A stretch of DNA of 64,000 nt from Planctomycetota bacterium (GTDB taxonomy: Bacteria > Planctomycetota > J058), in contig JAMLIC010000004.1 of the NCBI GenBank assembly GCA_023954375.1, positions 62,001 to 126,000 on the forward strand, written 5' to 3'. Below are positions 33,833-43,862 of the stretch, piece after piece (the first letter of the stretch is position 1; each line of letters starts with the position of its first letter). A model generated the notes under the pieces. It did no database searches and had not been told where the DNA came from. It saw only the letters and a program-made list of their open reading frames with translations. The translations under genes were made by a program, and so were the position numbers.

Positions 33833-33911
33833 CAGCCCAGACGTGGGTTCGACCCCCACCTCGCCCGTCCCGTGGGCGAGTAGCTCAGCGGAAGAGCGGG
33901 GCTGCTCAGAC
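33833..33911 (+). tRNA. Second circularly permuted tRNA-like gene
   Basis: Reading order is anticodon-stem 3' strand CAGCC (33833), 5-base variable loop CAGAC, T-arm GTGGG-TTCGACC-CCCAC, acceptor CTCGCCC, discriminator G (33867). A 6-base linker TCCCGT follows, then acceptor GGGCGAG (33874-33880), TA, D-arm GCTC-AGCGGAA-GAGC, GG, anticodon-stem 5' strand GGCTG (33900-33904) and CTCAGAC. Acceptor (7/7), D, anticodon (5/5) and T stems all pair, and every loop has normal tRNA length except one extra G before the anticodon stem. If CTCAGAC is the loop, the anticodon would be CAG, odd for a short variable loop. No CCA is encoded. Confidence 0.5.
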
Positions 33912-33956
33912 GTGAGCCGTCGGATCCACCGCGGCGGGTGATCGCAATCCGGCCCC

Positions 33957-33989
33957 GGAGCCGGCAGGTAGGCTACACCTGCCGGCTCC
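33957..33989. terminator. Bidirectional terminator between the tRNA-like unit and the CBS operon
   Basis: A perfect 13-bp stem (GGAGCCGGCAGGT) with a 7-base loop, followed on the plus strand by TCCTCTT. It ends the tRNA-like unit on the plus strand and the six-gene operon on the minus strand. Confidence 0.85.
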
Positions 33990-34007
33990 TCCTCTTCCGG
34001 AGCGCGC

Positions 34008-34421
34008 TCACAGGCGGTCGAGCATCACCCTGAGCAGGTCGTGCGCCGTCACGATCCCTACCACGCGCTCGCCCTCGACGACCGGCAGGCAGCCGATCTT
34101 GTCCTCGACGAAGCGGCGCACGGCCTCGCGCAGGGGCGTCGCGGGCGCGCCCGTGACCACCTCGCGCGTCATGATCTTCGCCACCGGGGTGCCGCGGACG
34201 ACCTCGTCCCACACCTGCCGCTGCCCGGCGATGAGCGCCGAGGGGGTGGCGCGCTTCACGTCGCGGTCGGTGACGACCCCCAGGAGGCGCCCGTCGCCGT
34301 CGACGATCGGGATGTGGCGGACGCCGTGGTCGCGGAGGAAGCACATGGCGTCGAGCAGGGTCTGGTCGGGCCGCAGGGTCTTCGGCTCCCGGGTCATGAT
34401 CGCGCCGAGCGTCGTCGTCAT
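34008..34421 (-). CDS. Tandem CBS-domain protein
   Basis: A 137-residue soluble protein made of one CBS pair (Bateman module): IMTREPKTLRPDQTLLDAM...HIPIVDGDGRLLGVVTDRDV for the first and IMTREVVTGAPATPLREAV...CLPVVEGERVVGIVTAHDL for the second. Such pairs bind adenosine nucleotides. There is no fused effector domain, so it probably acts on a partner or as an energy sensor. It is the last gene of the kinase operon; its start is 4 bases after the stop of the membrane-protein gene. Confidence 0.9.
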   Translation of the reverse strand: MTTTLGAIMTREPKTLRPDQTLLDAMCFLRDHGVRHIPIVDGDGRLLGVVTDRDVKRATPSALIAGQRQVWDEVVRGTPVAKIMTREVVTGAPATPLREAVRRFVEDKIGCLPVVEGERVVGIVTAHDLLRVMLDRL

Positions 34422-34425
34422 CAGC

Positions 34426-34965
34426 TCACCTGGTCCGGTCGCCCACGATACCGCCGATGGCGCGCCGCCACAGGCGCCAGAGGACGACCCCGGCCAGGAG
34501 CACGATCACGAGCAGCTGGCCGAGCGAGCCGAGGAACAGGACGCCGAAGTGGAAGCGCGACGCGACCCACACCACGACGGCGCAGGCGACGATGAACCCG
34601 GCCACATCCAGCGCGGTCCGCACCGAGCCCAGCTCGGAGAGCGGGAAGACCATGCGCAGCCCGACGACCGAGCCGACCAGGCAGGCGATCGGGGCGAGGA
34701 CCAGCAGGACGTTGGCGTGCGTGAGGTCGGCGCCCAGCGCCGTGCGGGCGATGAACAGGCAGCCGACCTCGAGGATCACCGCCAGCAGCGCCACGCCCAT
34801 GACGAGGCTGGCGATCAGCCGCCCGTCGGCGTCGGTGCGCCCGCCCTTGCCGATGCGCGCCGCGACCGTGCCGAAGACGGGCAGGGCCAGCCCGGCCGCC
34901 AGCACCCAGGAGGCGTTCTGGTCGGCCCAGGAGTACGCGCCGCGGAGCGCCTCGTCGAGGGTCAT
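34426..34965 (-). CDS. Four-helix membrane protein, function unknown
   Basis: A 179-residue inner-membrane protein with four hydrophobic segments (about 18-38, 48-72, 82-106, 115-165, the last probably double). No family signature is recognised. The ATG overlaps the stop of the methyltransferase gene by 4 bases, and GGGGAGGCGG lies just upstream of it. Its place between the methyltransferase and the CBS protein suggests an accessory role in the operon. Confidence 0.7.
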   Translation of the reverse strand: MTLDEALRGAYSWADQNASWVLAAGLALPVFGTVAARIGKGGRTDADGRLIASLVMGVALLAVILEVGCLFIARTALGADLTHANVLLVLAPIACLVGSVVGLRMVFPLSELGSVRTALDVAGFIVACAVVVWVASRFHFGVLFLGSLGQLLVIVLLAGVVLWRLWRRAIGGIVGDRTR

Positions 34966-35666
34966 GGGTCCGCCTCCCCGCTGCACGGTGACACGGCGGC
35001 GGGCGGCGGGCCAGCGGGGGCGGCGACGATCAGCCGGTTCTGGGGCGTGATCTCCTCGGGGATCCGCTGCAGGTGGACGTGGTAGCCGGCCGCCCGCAGG
35101 CGCAGGGCGCGGACGGCGTCGACCGCCAGGCGCCCGTCCATCCAGACCTCGAGCCCGCCCGTGTCGCAGCGGGCCAGGCTCTGGCAGCAGGGGAGCACGG
35201 CGACCGCGGCGCGGGCGGCGAGCGCGACGTCGAGCACGCGGTCGGTCAGGGCGCCGCAGGCGTGGACCGAGACGACGAGGTCGCCCGGGTCGACCTCGAC
35301 GCCGGCGACCTCGCGCACCTCCCAGCGCACCTTGCCGGCGAGGCGCGGCCAGCGGGCGACGAGCGCCGCCTCGAGCGCGTCGGCGCTCCGCGGCCGGCGC
35401 CGGTCGACGCAGCGCGCGCCCGGCGCCGTCGGGTCGAGGAGGAGGAGCAGGTGCGCGAGGAGGCCGTGGCCGGCGGCGAGGTCGACCACGGGGCGGCCGG
35501 CGAGGCGCCGGTGGACGCGCTTGGCCACGGCCCAGGCCTCGAACAGCTCCTTGCGCGGGAGGCACGACGCCTCCGAGACGACCCGACCGACCGCGTCGAA
35601 GAGCGTGTCGCCGGGGAAGTCGGCGACCGTGAAGCGCGTGAGCCGCGCGCGCGACGAGGGCTTCAC
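34962..35666 (-). CDS. SAM-dependent methyltransferase (Methyltransf_32-like)
   Basis: A 234-residue enzyme. SAM motif I is VVDLAAGHGLLAHLL (about residues 51-65). The signature VSVHACGALTDRVLDVAL plus VAVLPCCQS (HxCGxLTD...PCC) is the pattern of the PF13679-type methyltransferases, some of which modify tRNA or other nucleic acids. The C-terminal RIPEEITPQNRLIVA fits the end of that fold. The GTG start overlaps the archaemetzincin stop by 4 bases. The substrate is unknown. Confidence 0.78.
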   Translation of the reverse strand: MKPSSRARLTRFTVADFPGDTLFDAVGRVVSEASCLPRKELFEAWAVAKRVHRRLAGRPVVDLAAGHGLLAHLLLLLDPTAPGARCVDRRRPRSADALEAALVARWPRLAGKVRWEVREVAGVEVDPGDLVVSVHACGALTDRVLDVALAARAAVAVLPCCQSLARCDTGGLEVWMDGRLAVDAVRALRLRAAGYHVHLQRIPEEITPQNRLIVAAPAGPPPAAVSPCSGEADP

Positions 35667-36631
35667 CCGGGCGGGTCCGCCCAGGGGGCCGCGCGCCCGG
35701 CCGCCTCGAGGCGGGTCAGGCGCTCGCGCAGCCACGCTGCGTCGTCCGCGAGGCCACGCCGCTCGTAGAAGGCGGCCAGCGCCGCCCAGCGGGCGCGGAC
35801 GTCGAAGCCGAGCGAGTGCTGCAGCTTCCGCAGGCACACCGGGCACGGCTCGAGCGGCGACGCGTCGAGCTCCGGCAGGGCGTTGCTCCCGTTCATCACG
35901 CAGCGGAAGTAGACGCAGTGCTTCAGGCCGAAGCCGTGGCCGACCTCGTGCGTGAGCAGCTTGAAGGCGCGCGTCAGGTAGAGCCGCTCGTCGACCCCCG
36001 GGTGGTGGAAGCGGTGGTACGAGTAGACGCCCAGCCCCTCGCGGAAGCGCCCCAGCCCGAACACGTAGTTGTCGAGCCCGCGCACGAAGAGGTCCTCGTC
36101 GGCGACGCCGGCGTAGACGAGCGCGCCCTCCGGTCGCCGCGCCGCCAGCCAGTCGAGCAGCCACGCCGAGTCGGCCTGCCCGCGGGCCGCGTCGCGGGCG
36201 GCGGCCGGCAGGTCGAGCGGCGGGGCCAGCGCGGCCTCGGCGGCGAAGAACAGCGCGCACTGCTCGCGCACGACCTCGAGGGCGGCCTCGGCGTGGGGCC
36301 TGAGCGGGGTCAGCGGCTGCAGGACGAAGCGCTCGCGCCCGGGCGTCCGGCGCAGCGGGTCGAAGGCGACGAACTCCTCGAAGGTCTGCCCCTCCTCCGG
36401 GTGGTGGAACAGCCACTCGCTCTCGCGCGCGTCGGTGAGCGGCGTCCAGCCCGGGTCGCCGCCGTAGACGCCCGTCGCGTGCAGGGCGGCCCGACGCCGG
36501 GCGGTGGTCTCGCGGTCGTGCGCCAGCACCGCGTCGTCCACCGACGGGAGGCCGCGCAGCCGGCCGTCGGCCACGAGCGCCAGCCCGGCGGCGGCGAGGA
36601 GGGCCAGGAGGAGCAGCGGCCGGCGAGGCAT
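35663..36631 (-). CDS. Archaemetzincin-type zinc metalloprotease
   Basis: A 322-residue protein with a signal peptide or anchor (residues 1-20). The zinc site is LLTHEVGHGFGLKHC (HExxHxxGxxH followed by C). CVMNGS is the Met-turn and CPVCLRK completes the CX4CX(n)CPXC structural zinc site that defines archaemetzincins. FVRGLDNYVFGLGRF upstream is also typical. Most members are cytoplasmic and about 180-280 residues; this one is longer and exported, so it may act on envelope proteins. It is the third gene of the kinase operon, 3 bases after the STAS gene. Confidence 0.88.
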   Translation of the reverse strand: MPRRPLLLLALLAAAGLALVADGRLRGLPSVDDAVLAHDRETTARRRAALHATGVYGGDPGWTPLTDARESEWLFHHPEEGQTFEEFVAFDPLRRTPGRERFVLQPLTPLRPHAEAALEVVREQCALFFAAEAALAPPLDLPAAARDAARGQADSAWLLDWLAARRPEGALVYAGVADEDLFVRGLDNYVFGLGRFREGLGVYSYHRFHHPGVDERLYLTRAFKLLTHEVGHGFGLKHCVYFRCVMNGSNALPELDASPLEPCPVCLRKLQHSLGFDVRARWAALAAFYERRGLADDAAWLRERLTRLEAAGRAAPWADPPG

Positions 36632-36634
36632 CGG

Positions 36635-37024
36635 CTACGTCGCCAGTCGCCGCCGCGCCTCGTCGAGCGTGGGCGTGACCGCGAACGCCTCCGTCAGCCC
36701 CAGGAGGTCGAAGATCTGCAGCGGGTTGTAGCCCTGCGTCAGCCCGGCGCCGCCGTCGCCGTCGGCGACGCTCCGGTGCACGAGGACGATCCCGCCGCCC
36801 TTCTCCTGGCACGCGTTCAGCGAGCCGATGAACACGCCGACGCCGGCCGAGGCGATGTAGGTCACCTTCTCCAGGTCGCAGGCGATCCGCGTCCAGCCGC
36901 GGGCGATCGCGCCGGCCAGGAGCTGGTCGAGCTGCCCGGCGGTGTCGGCGTCGAGGACCCCCTCGGCCGTGACGGCCAGCACCTGGCCGGGGAGCTCCTG
37001 GGTGCGCAGGGTCAGGTTGGCCAC
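36635..37024 (-). CDS. STAS-domain anti-sigma-factor-antagonist-like protein
   Basis: A 129-residue single STAS domain: ELPGQVLAVTAEGVLDADTAGQL, then IACDLEKVTYIASAGVGVFIGSL, where the Ser of ASAG matches the phosphorylated serine of SpoIIAA-like proteins. A Gly/Asp-rich insert near residue 90 is unusual. Such proteins switch partners by phosphorylation. It starts 11 bases after the stop of the Ser/Thr kinase gene, so the kinase may control it, although the usual modifiers are histidine-kinase-fold anti-sigma factors, none of which is in the window. Confidence 0.85.
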   Translation of the reverse strand: MANLTLRTQELPGQVLAVTAEGVLDADTAGQLDQLLAGAIARGWTRIACDLEKVTYIASAGVGVFIGSLNACQEKGGGIVLVHRSVADGDGGAGLTQGYNPLQIFDLLGLTEAFAVTPTLDEARRRLAT

Positions 37025-37035
37025 GGGGCCCTCCG

Positions 37036-40113
<3,078 letters not shown>

Positions 40114-40121
40114 AAAGCCAG

Positions 40122-40150
40122 AGGTTAGCAGCGGGTGAGGGTAGGGACAA
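40122..40150 (-). promoter_or_regulatory. Promoter of the kinase operon, leaderless type
   Basis: On the minus strand TTGTCC (40145-40150) and TAACCT (40122-40127) are 17 bases apart, and the ATG follows the -10 box by 8 bases. Transcription would begin at or within 2-3 bases of the start codon, matching the lack of a ribosome site. Confidence 0.6.
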
Positions 40151-40232
40151 CCACCGGAAGCGGCCGTCTCCGGCCTCGGGTCAGGGCCGGGCCGGATCGA
40201 GCCTCTCGGTCGCCCTGACCGTGGCGCGGGGG

Positions 40233-40238
40233 TAAGAT
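40233..40238 (+). promoter_or_regulatory. -10 element of a leaderless promoter for the 40245 gene
   Basis: TAAGAT is followed by six bases and then the ATG, so the transcript should begin at the start codon. No good -35 box is seen. It is divergent from the kinase promoter across about 80 bases. Confidence 0.5.
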
Positions 40239-40244
40239 CCCCCC

Positions 40245-40811
40245 ATGCGCTCGGAGCGTCGCGCCTCCCGGAACCGGGTCTACTCGCTCGTGGGCGGCCT
40301 CCTGATCGTGGTCCTGTGCCTGGCGGCGCTGGGCTCGCTCGCGACGCTCGGGCGCCGGACGCTGGACGCACGGCTCTACCCCTGGCCTGACAGGACGTTG
40401 CGGGCGCTGGCCGAGGCCCAGGAGCGCTACCGGCTGGGCGACCTCGACCGCAACGGGGTCCACGACTACGCCGCCTCCCTCTCCGACCTCGAGCGCGCCG
40501 GCCAGATCACGCGCACCCTGGCGGAGGGCGTCGTCCACGGGTACCGCTACGCGGTGGCGCTCGACGGGGAGGGCTACGTGATCACCGCCACCCCCGACGA
40601 GGCGGTCGTCGGCTCGGGGGCGCTCCACTACGCGATCGACCAGTTCCACGTCGTCCGCGCCGCGGCGGGCGTCGCGCCCGGCCCCGACGCGGAGGTCTTC
40701 TGGCACCCCGTCTACCATGACGTGTGGCCGGGCGTGCGGCCGGAGCCGCTCGGCGAGGCGGCGGCCCGGGCCGACCCTGCCGGTCGACCGCGAGGCGACG
40801 TGCCCAGGTGA
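40245..40811 (+). CDS. Membrane-anchored protein of unknown function, pseudopilin-like sequence
   Basis: A 188-residue protein with one N-terminal membrane segment (residues 13-36, VYSLVGGLLIVVLCLAALGS). The soluble part contains LAEAQERYRLGDLDRNGVHDYAASLSDL, a pattern seen in pseudopilin-like planctomycete proteins, with DLDRNG possibly a calcium loop, then YRYAVALDGEGYVITATP. No prepilin cleavage motif is evident. It ends with a GTGA overlap onto the next GGDEF gene, so both are made from one message. Confidence 0.65.
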   Translation: MRSERRASRNRVYSLVGGLLIVVLCLAALGSLATLGRRTLDARLYPWPDRTLRALAEAQERYRLGDLDRNGVHDYAASLSDLERAGQITRTLAEGVVHGYRYAVALDGEGYVITATPDEAVVGSGALHYAIDQFHVVRAAAGVAPGPDAEVFWHPVYHDVWPGVRPEPLGEAAARADPAGRPRGDVPR

Positions 40812-42172
40812 TCGGCGCGCCGTGGACCCGGGGCCTCGCCCCGCTCGTCGCCGGTCTGGTGGTGCTCGTGGCGCTCGTCGCCGCCGCGCGTCGCTGGGAG
40901 CCGGCGCTGGCCGACTGGGCGCGCACGCAGGGCCTCGCCTGGGCCCTCCTCGGCCTCGTGGGCTACGCGACGTCGGCGCTCCTGGCCGTGCGCAGCTTCC
41001 CCCTCCTGCGCGACGCGCGGCTCTACGCGCTCACGCTGCTCCTCCTGCCGCCCGCGGCGATCCAGTTCCTGGCCGGTGCGCGCCTGTGGGAGTCGGCCGA
41101 CGCGCCGCGCTGGCTCGGCCCGCTGGGCGAGCAGCTGCGCGAGCGCACGCCGTCGCTCGTCGAGCGGCTCGACTCCTTCGTCGTCCTCCTCGTGCCCGTG
41201 GTCGTCCTCATGGCCACGGCCGTGCCGGCGGCGCTCCCCGTCCGCACGCTCCGCCTCGTCACGGCCGGCCTGGCGCTCGGCCTCGTCGCGCTGGCGGGGC
41301 TGCTCGCGGGGCTGCTGCCGGGCTTCGAGGCGCTCCCCTTCGCCGGAGGCGTCCACGCGGCGCTGTGCGTGGTCGCGGGCGGGCTGGCGCTGGGGCTGTG
41401 GCGCTCGGACGGCGGCCTGGGCGGCGCCGTGGCGGCGGCGTGCGCGCTTGCGCTCGTCGCGGGGCTGGCGCAGCTCGGCGTGGGGTTCACGGCGCTGCTC
41501 GAGTGGGTCTACCTGAAGACGCAGCTGATCGACCTGGACGACGTGTCCGTCGGCCGGATCCCGGACGGGGCCGACCGCCTGCTCCTGCTCGTGCTGCCGC
41601 TCGGCCTGGTCGTGGTCGTCGCGCGGGAGTGGATCGTCAACCTGAGTCATCGCACGAGCCTCGACACGCTCACGCGCCTCTACAACAAGGACTACGCGCG
41701 GTCGATCGTCGAGCAGACCGGCATGTGCGACCTCGGCGCGTGCTTCTCGGTCGCCGTGGCGGACATCGACCACTTCAAGAAGGTCAACGACACGCACGGG
41801 CACGGCGCCGGGGACGTCGTCCTGCACGAGGTGGCGCAGGCGATCCGCGACGCGATCGGGGCGCGCGGCGTCGTGTGCAGGACCGGCGGGGAGGAGATCA
41901 CGATCTTCTTCCCCTTCCTCGGCCTGCCCGAGGCGTCGGCGCTGTGCGAGCGCGTGCGCGCCCGTGTGGAGGTGCGCAAGATCCGGGTGGTCGACAACGA
42001 GCGGCGGCGGCAGCGCCTCTCGGTCACCGTGAGCATCGGGGTCTCGAGCAACCTCGCCGCCGACGGCGACGTGGCCCACCGCGGCGTGGCGGACGTGGTC
42101 CAGGCCGCCGACAAGGCGCTCTACGCGGCCAAGCGCGGCGGGCGCAACCGGGTGAAGGACGGCGTGGTGTGA
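40808..42172 (+). CDS. Membrane-bound GGDEF diguanylate cyclase
   Basis: A 454-residue protein. Residues 1-275 hold about seven to eight membrane segments, which form a membrane sensor of no named family. The GGDEF domain follows with TSLDTLTRLYNKDYA, ADIDHFKKVNDTHGHGAGD and an active-site signature GGEEI. KALYAAKRGGRNRV closes the domain. No RxxD inhibitory site precedes GGEEI (CRTGGEE), unlike the 18352 cyclase, so product inhibition is not expected. The GTG start overlaps the previous stop by 4 bases. The product c-di-GMP would add to that of the 18352 protein. Confidence 0.88.
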   Translation: MIGAPWTRGLAPLVAGLVVLVALVAAARRWEPALADWARTQGLAWALLGLVGYATSALLAVRSFPLLRDARLYALTLLLLPPAAIQFLAGARLWESADAPRWLGPLGEQLRERTPSLVERLDSFVVLLVPVVVLMATAVPAALPVRTLRLVTAGLALGLVALAGLLAGLLPGFEALPFAGGVHAALCVVAGGLALGLWRSDGGLGGAVAAACALALVAGLAQLGVGFTALLEWVYLKTQLIDLDDVSVGRIPDGADRLLLLVLPLGLVVVVAREWIVNLSHRTSLDTLTRLYNKDYARSIVEQTGMCDLGACFSVAVADIDHFKKVNDTHGHGAGDVVLHEVAQAIRDAIGARGVVCRTGGEEITIFFPFLGLPEASALCERVRARVEVRKIRVVDNERRRQRLSVTVSIGVSSNLAADGDVAHRGVADVVQAADKALYAAKRGGRNRVKDGVV

Positions 42173-42176
42173 CTCG

Positions 42177-42335
42177 ACGGCTGCGGCCGCGGATGACGGG
42201 CGATGCGGCGCGGGGGGGGGGGGGGGGGGGGGGGATCAGGCGATCGATACGACCCGCGCGGCGCGCCGCCTTCGTCCTCCGCGGCCTCGCCTCGCTCGTC
42301 GCTGCGATCGAAGGCTGGTCACCAGCCCGGCTCGA
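42177..42335. repeat. Diverged family 2 repeat with a 23-G run
   Basis: Starts CGACGGCTGCGGCCGCGGATG four bases after the GGDEF stop. It contains 23 consecutive G (42212-42234) and ends CGATCGAAGGCTGGTCACCAGC, with GGCTGGTCACCAGCC forming a small palindrome. The copy at 61893-62050 has the same two ends. It overlaps the end of the convergent YdjY gene. Confidence 0.65.
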
Positions 42336-43071
42336 GTGGACCTTTCGGCTGATCGTGGGCTCTGACGCGCTCGCGGATGTCGTGTCCCAGCTCCCGAGGC
42401 ACGAGCCGGAGCGTGACCGTCAGCGGGGCGCCCTCGCCGAGGCGGCGGGCCAGCGCCGAGGCCCGGAAGCGGCTCCGTCCCCGGGCGTGGTCGCGCAGCG
42501 TCGCGCGCGCGTTGCCGACGCGGCCGCCGGGGCAGCTCTGGAGGCACACGACGCAGCCCGAGCGCCAGACCTCGATCAGGGCGCGGTTGCCTGCGAGGCG
42601 CCAGTCGAAGCCCTGGCCGTCCTGGTCCTCGAGCAGGTCGGCGACGTCGCGCTCCTGGCCGCCCGGGGGGCGGACCGTCACCGCGAGCGGGGAGCCGGCC
42701 GCGCGGAGGTCGGGGGCGGGGTGGTCGGGGTCATGGCGCCGCGTCCAGGTCTCCTCGCGCAGTCCGTCGCACGCGCGCCCGCCGAGCGCCTCGAGCGCGT
42801 CGAGCACGGCGACGTCGGGGGCGGAGGTGCGCAGGAGGGCCTTGTGGCCGGCGCGGCCGCCGACCCAGGTGACGAGGTGGTGGCCCGCGGGGTCGACCTC
42901 CTCGAGGGCGTCGGGGTGCAGGGTGGCCGGGAAGCTCACGGCGCGGCGCGTGCGGTCCACCTCGAGGTCGGCGCCCGGCGTCGGGCCGCCCTGCCGCCAC
43001 CAGCGCGGCGCGGCCAGGCCGACGAGCGCGCCCAGGGTCATCGCCGCCAGCGCCCGGGCCAGCGAGGTCAC
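42319..43071 (-). CDS. YdjY-domain-like exported protein
   Basis: A 250-residue protein. The start (VTSLARALAAMTLGALVGLAAP) is a signal sequence or anchor. Residues about 35-105 resemble the YdjY domain (DRTRRAVSFPATLHPDALEE, then LVTWVGGRAGHKALLRT and LDALEALGG). WRSGCVVCLQSCPGGRVGN in the C-terminal half has CxxC...C and could bind a metal or cofactor. YdjY proteins are associated with redox proteins, but their function is unproven. The GTG is the most likely start; an ATG 11 codons later would cut the signal sequence. There is no strong ribosome site. Confidence 0.6.
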   Translation of the reverse strand: MTSLARALAAMTLGALVGLAAPRWWRQGGPTPGADLEVDRTRRAVSFPATLHPDALEEVDPAGHHLVTWVGGRAGHKALLRTSAPDVAVLDALEALGGRACDGLREETWTRRHDPDHPAPDLRAAGSPLAVTVRPPGGQERDVADLLEDQDGQGFDWRLAGNRALIEVWRSGCVVCLQSCPGGRVGNARATLRDHARGRSRFRASALARRLGEGAPLTVTLRLVPRELGHDIRERVRAHDQPKGPLEPGW

Positions 43072-43189
43072 CGGCCGTCGCTTGTCTTGATGGCCACGTC
43101 CGGGCACACGGCCCGATGCTCCGATCCGCAGTGACGCACCTGTCGCCCTCGCTCCGGCCGCTTCGCGGCTCCGCTCGGGGATGCGCGCC

Positions 43190-43228
43190 ACCGCTCGATC
43201 TGTTCGCTTCGCTCGCAGATCAAGCGGT
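43190..43228 (-). terminator. Hairpin after the PTS-IIA-like gene
   Basis: ACCGCTCGATCTG pairs with CAGATCAAGCGGT (13 positions, one mismatch) around a 13-base centre, just beyond the stop of the minus-strand gene at 43237. The rest of 43072-43236 has no gene. Confidence 0.6.
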
Positions 43229-43236
43229 GAGCGCGG

Positions 43237-43788
43237 TCAGTCCACGACCTGCCCGAGCAGGTGGATCACCTCGCCCGGCGACTCCGCCGCGAGGAGCGAG
43301 TCGCGGAACGCGTCGCCGTCGGCGAAGGCCGCGGCCAGGGCGCGCTCGACCTTCAGGTAGTACTTGTCGTCGTAGGCCGGCGCGACCATGGGGATGAACA
43401 GCCGCACCGGCTCCTCGTCGATCGCGTCGAACCAGAGGCCCGGCGGGGGCGCGACGGCGATCGCCATGCAGAACCCCTTCGCCTGCGGCGTGCGGACGTG
43501 AGGGAGCGCGATCCCCAGGCCCAGCGCGGTGCTGGCCTTCGCCTCGCGGTTGCGCAGGTCCGTGAGGCACTTGCGCGGGTTGGTCACCTTGCCGCTCTTC
43601 TCCAGCAGCTCGACCAGCCCCTCGAGGATGCGGACCTTCTGGTCCCACAGCTGCTTCCGCGTGGGCTCGCCGTCCGGGCCCACCTCCTCCTCCTCCTCCT
43701 CGGCGGAGTCCCACGCCCCGACCTCCCGCGTGAGGGGGTCGAAGTGGAGGTCGATCATCTCCTCCTTGAGGTAGCGGTTGAGGCGCAT
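43237..43788 (-). CDS. PTS EIIA type-2 (PtsN-like) domain protein
   Basis: A 183-residue protein with an EIIA fructose/nitrogen-type domain. The phosphorylatable histidine is in GIALPHVRTPQAKGF, preceded by REAKASTALGLG, and PVRLFIPMVAP follows. An acidic insert (AEEEEEEVGPDGE) near residue 30 is unusual. No EIIB, EIIC, EI or HPr gene is nearby, so a regulatory role like PtsN is more likely than sugar uptake. It is a single-gene unit ended by the hairpin at 43190-43228. Confidence 0.82.
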   Translation of the reverse strand: MRLNRYLKEEMIDLHFDPLTREVGAWDSAEEEEEEVGPDGEPTRKQLWDQKVRILEGLVELLEKSGKVTNPRKCLTDLRNREAKASTALGLGIALPHVRTPQAKGFCMAIAVAPPPGLWFDAIDEEPVRLFIPMVAPAYDDKYYLKVERALAAAFADGDAFRDSLLAAESPGEVIHLLGQVVD

Positions 43789-43862
43789 GGCGAGGTCCTG
43801 CCGTCAGTCTACCGCCGGACCCCGACGCTGGGCCGAGCCGGCGCGGCCGCAGCGCACCAGGT

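Noticed and set aside
33612..33867. One linear tRNA from the first 5' half to the second 3' half
   Set aside because: GCAGGGG and CTCGCCC are not complementary, and about 190 bases would separate them.
33541..33995. Permuted tmRNA (ssrA)
   Set aside because: The order is similar to two-piece tmRNA, but both 5' parts have true D-stems and D-loops, and no tag-peptide frame or GGGGNTG...TTCGACG start is present.
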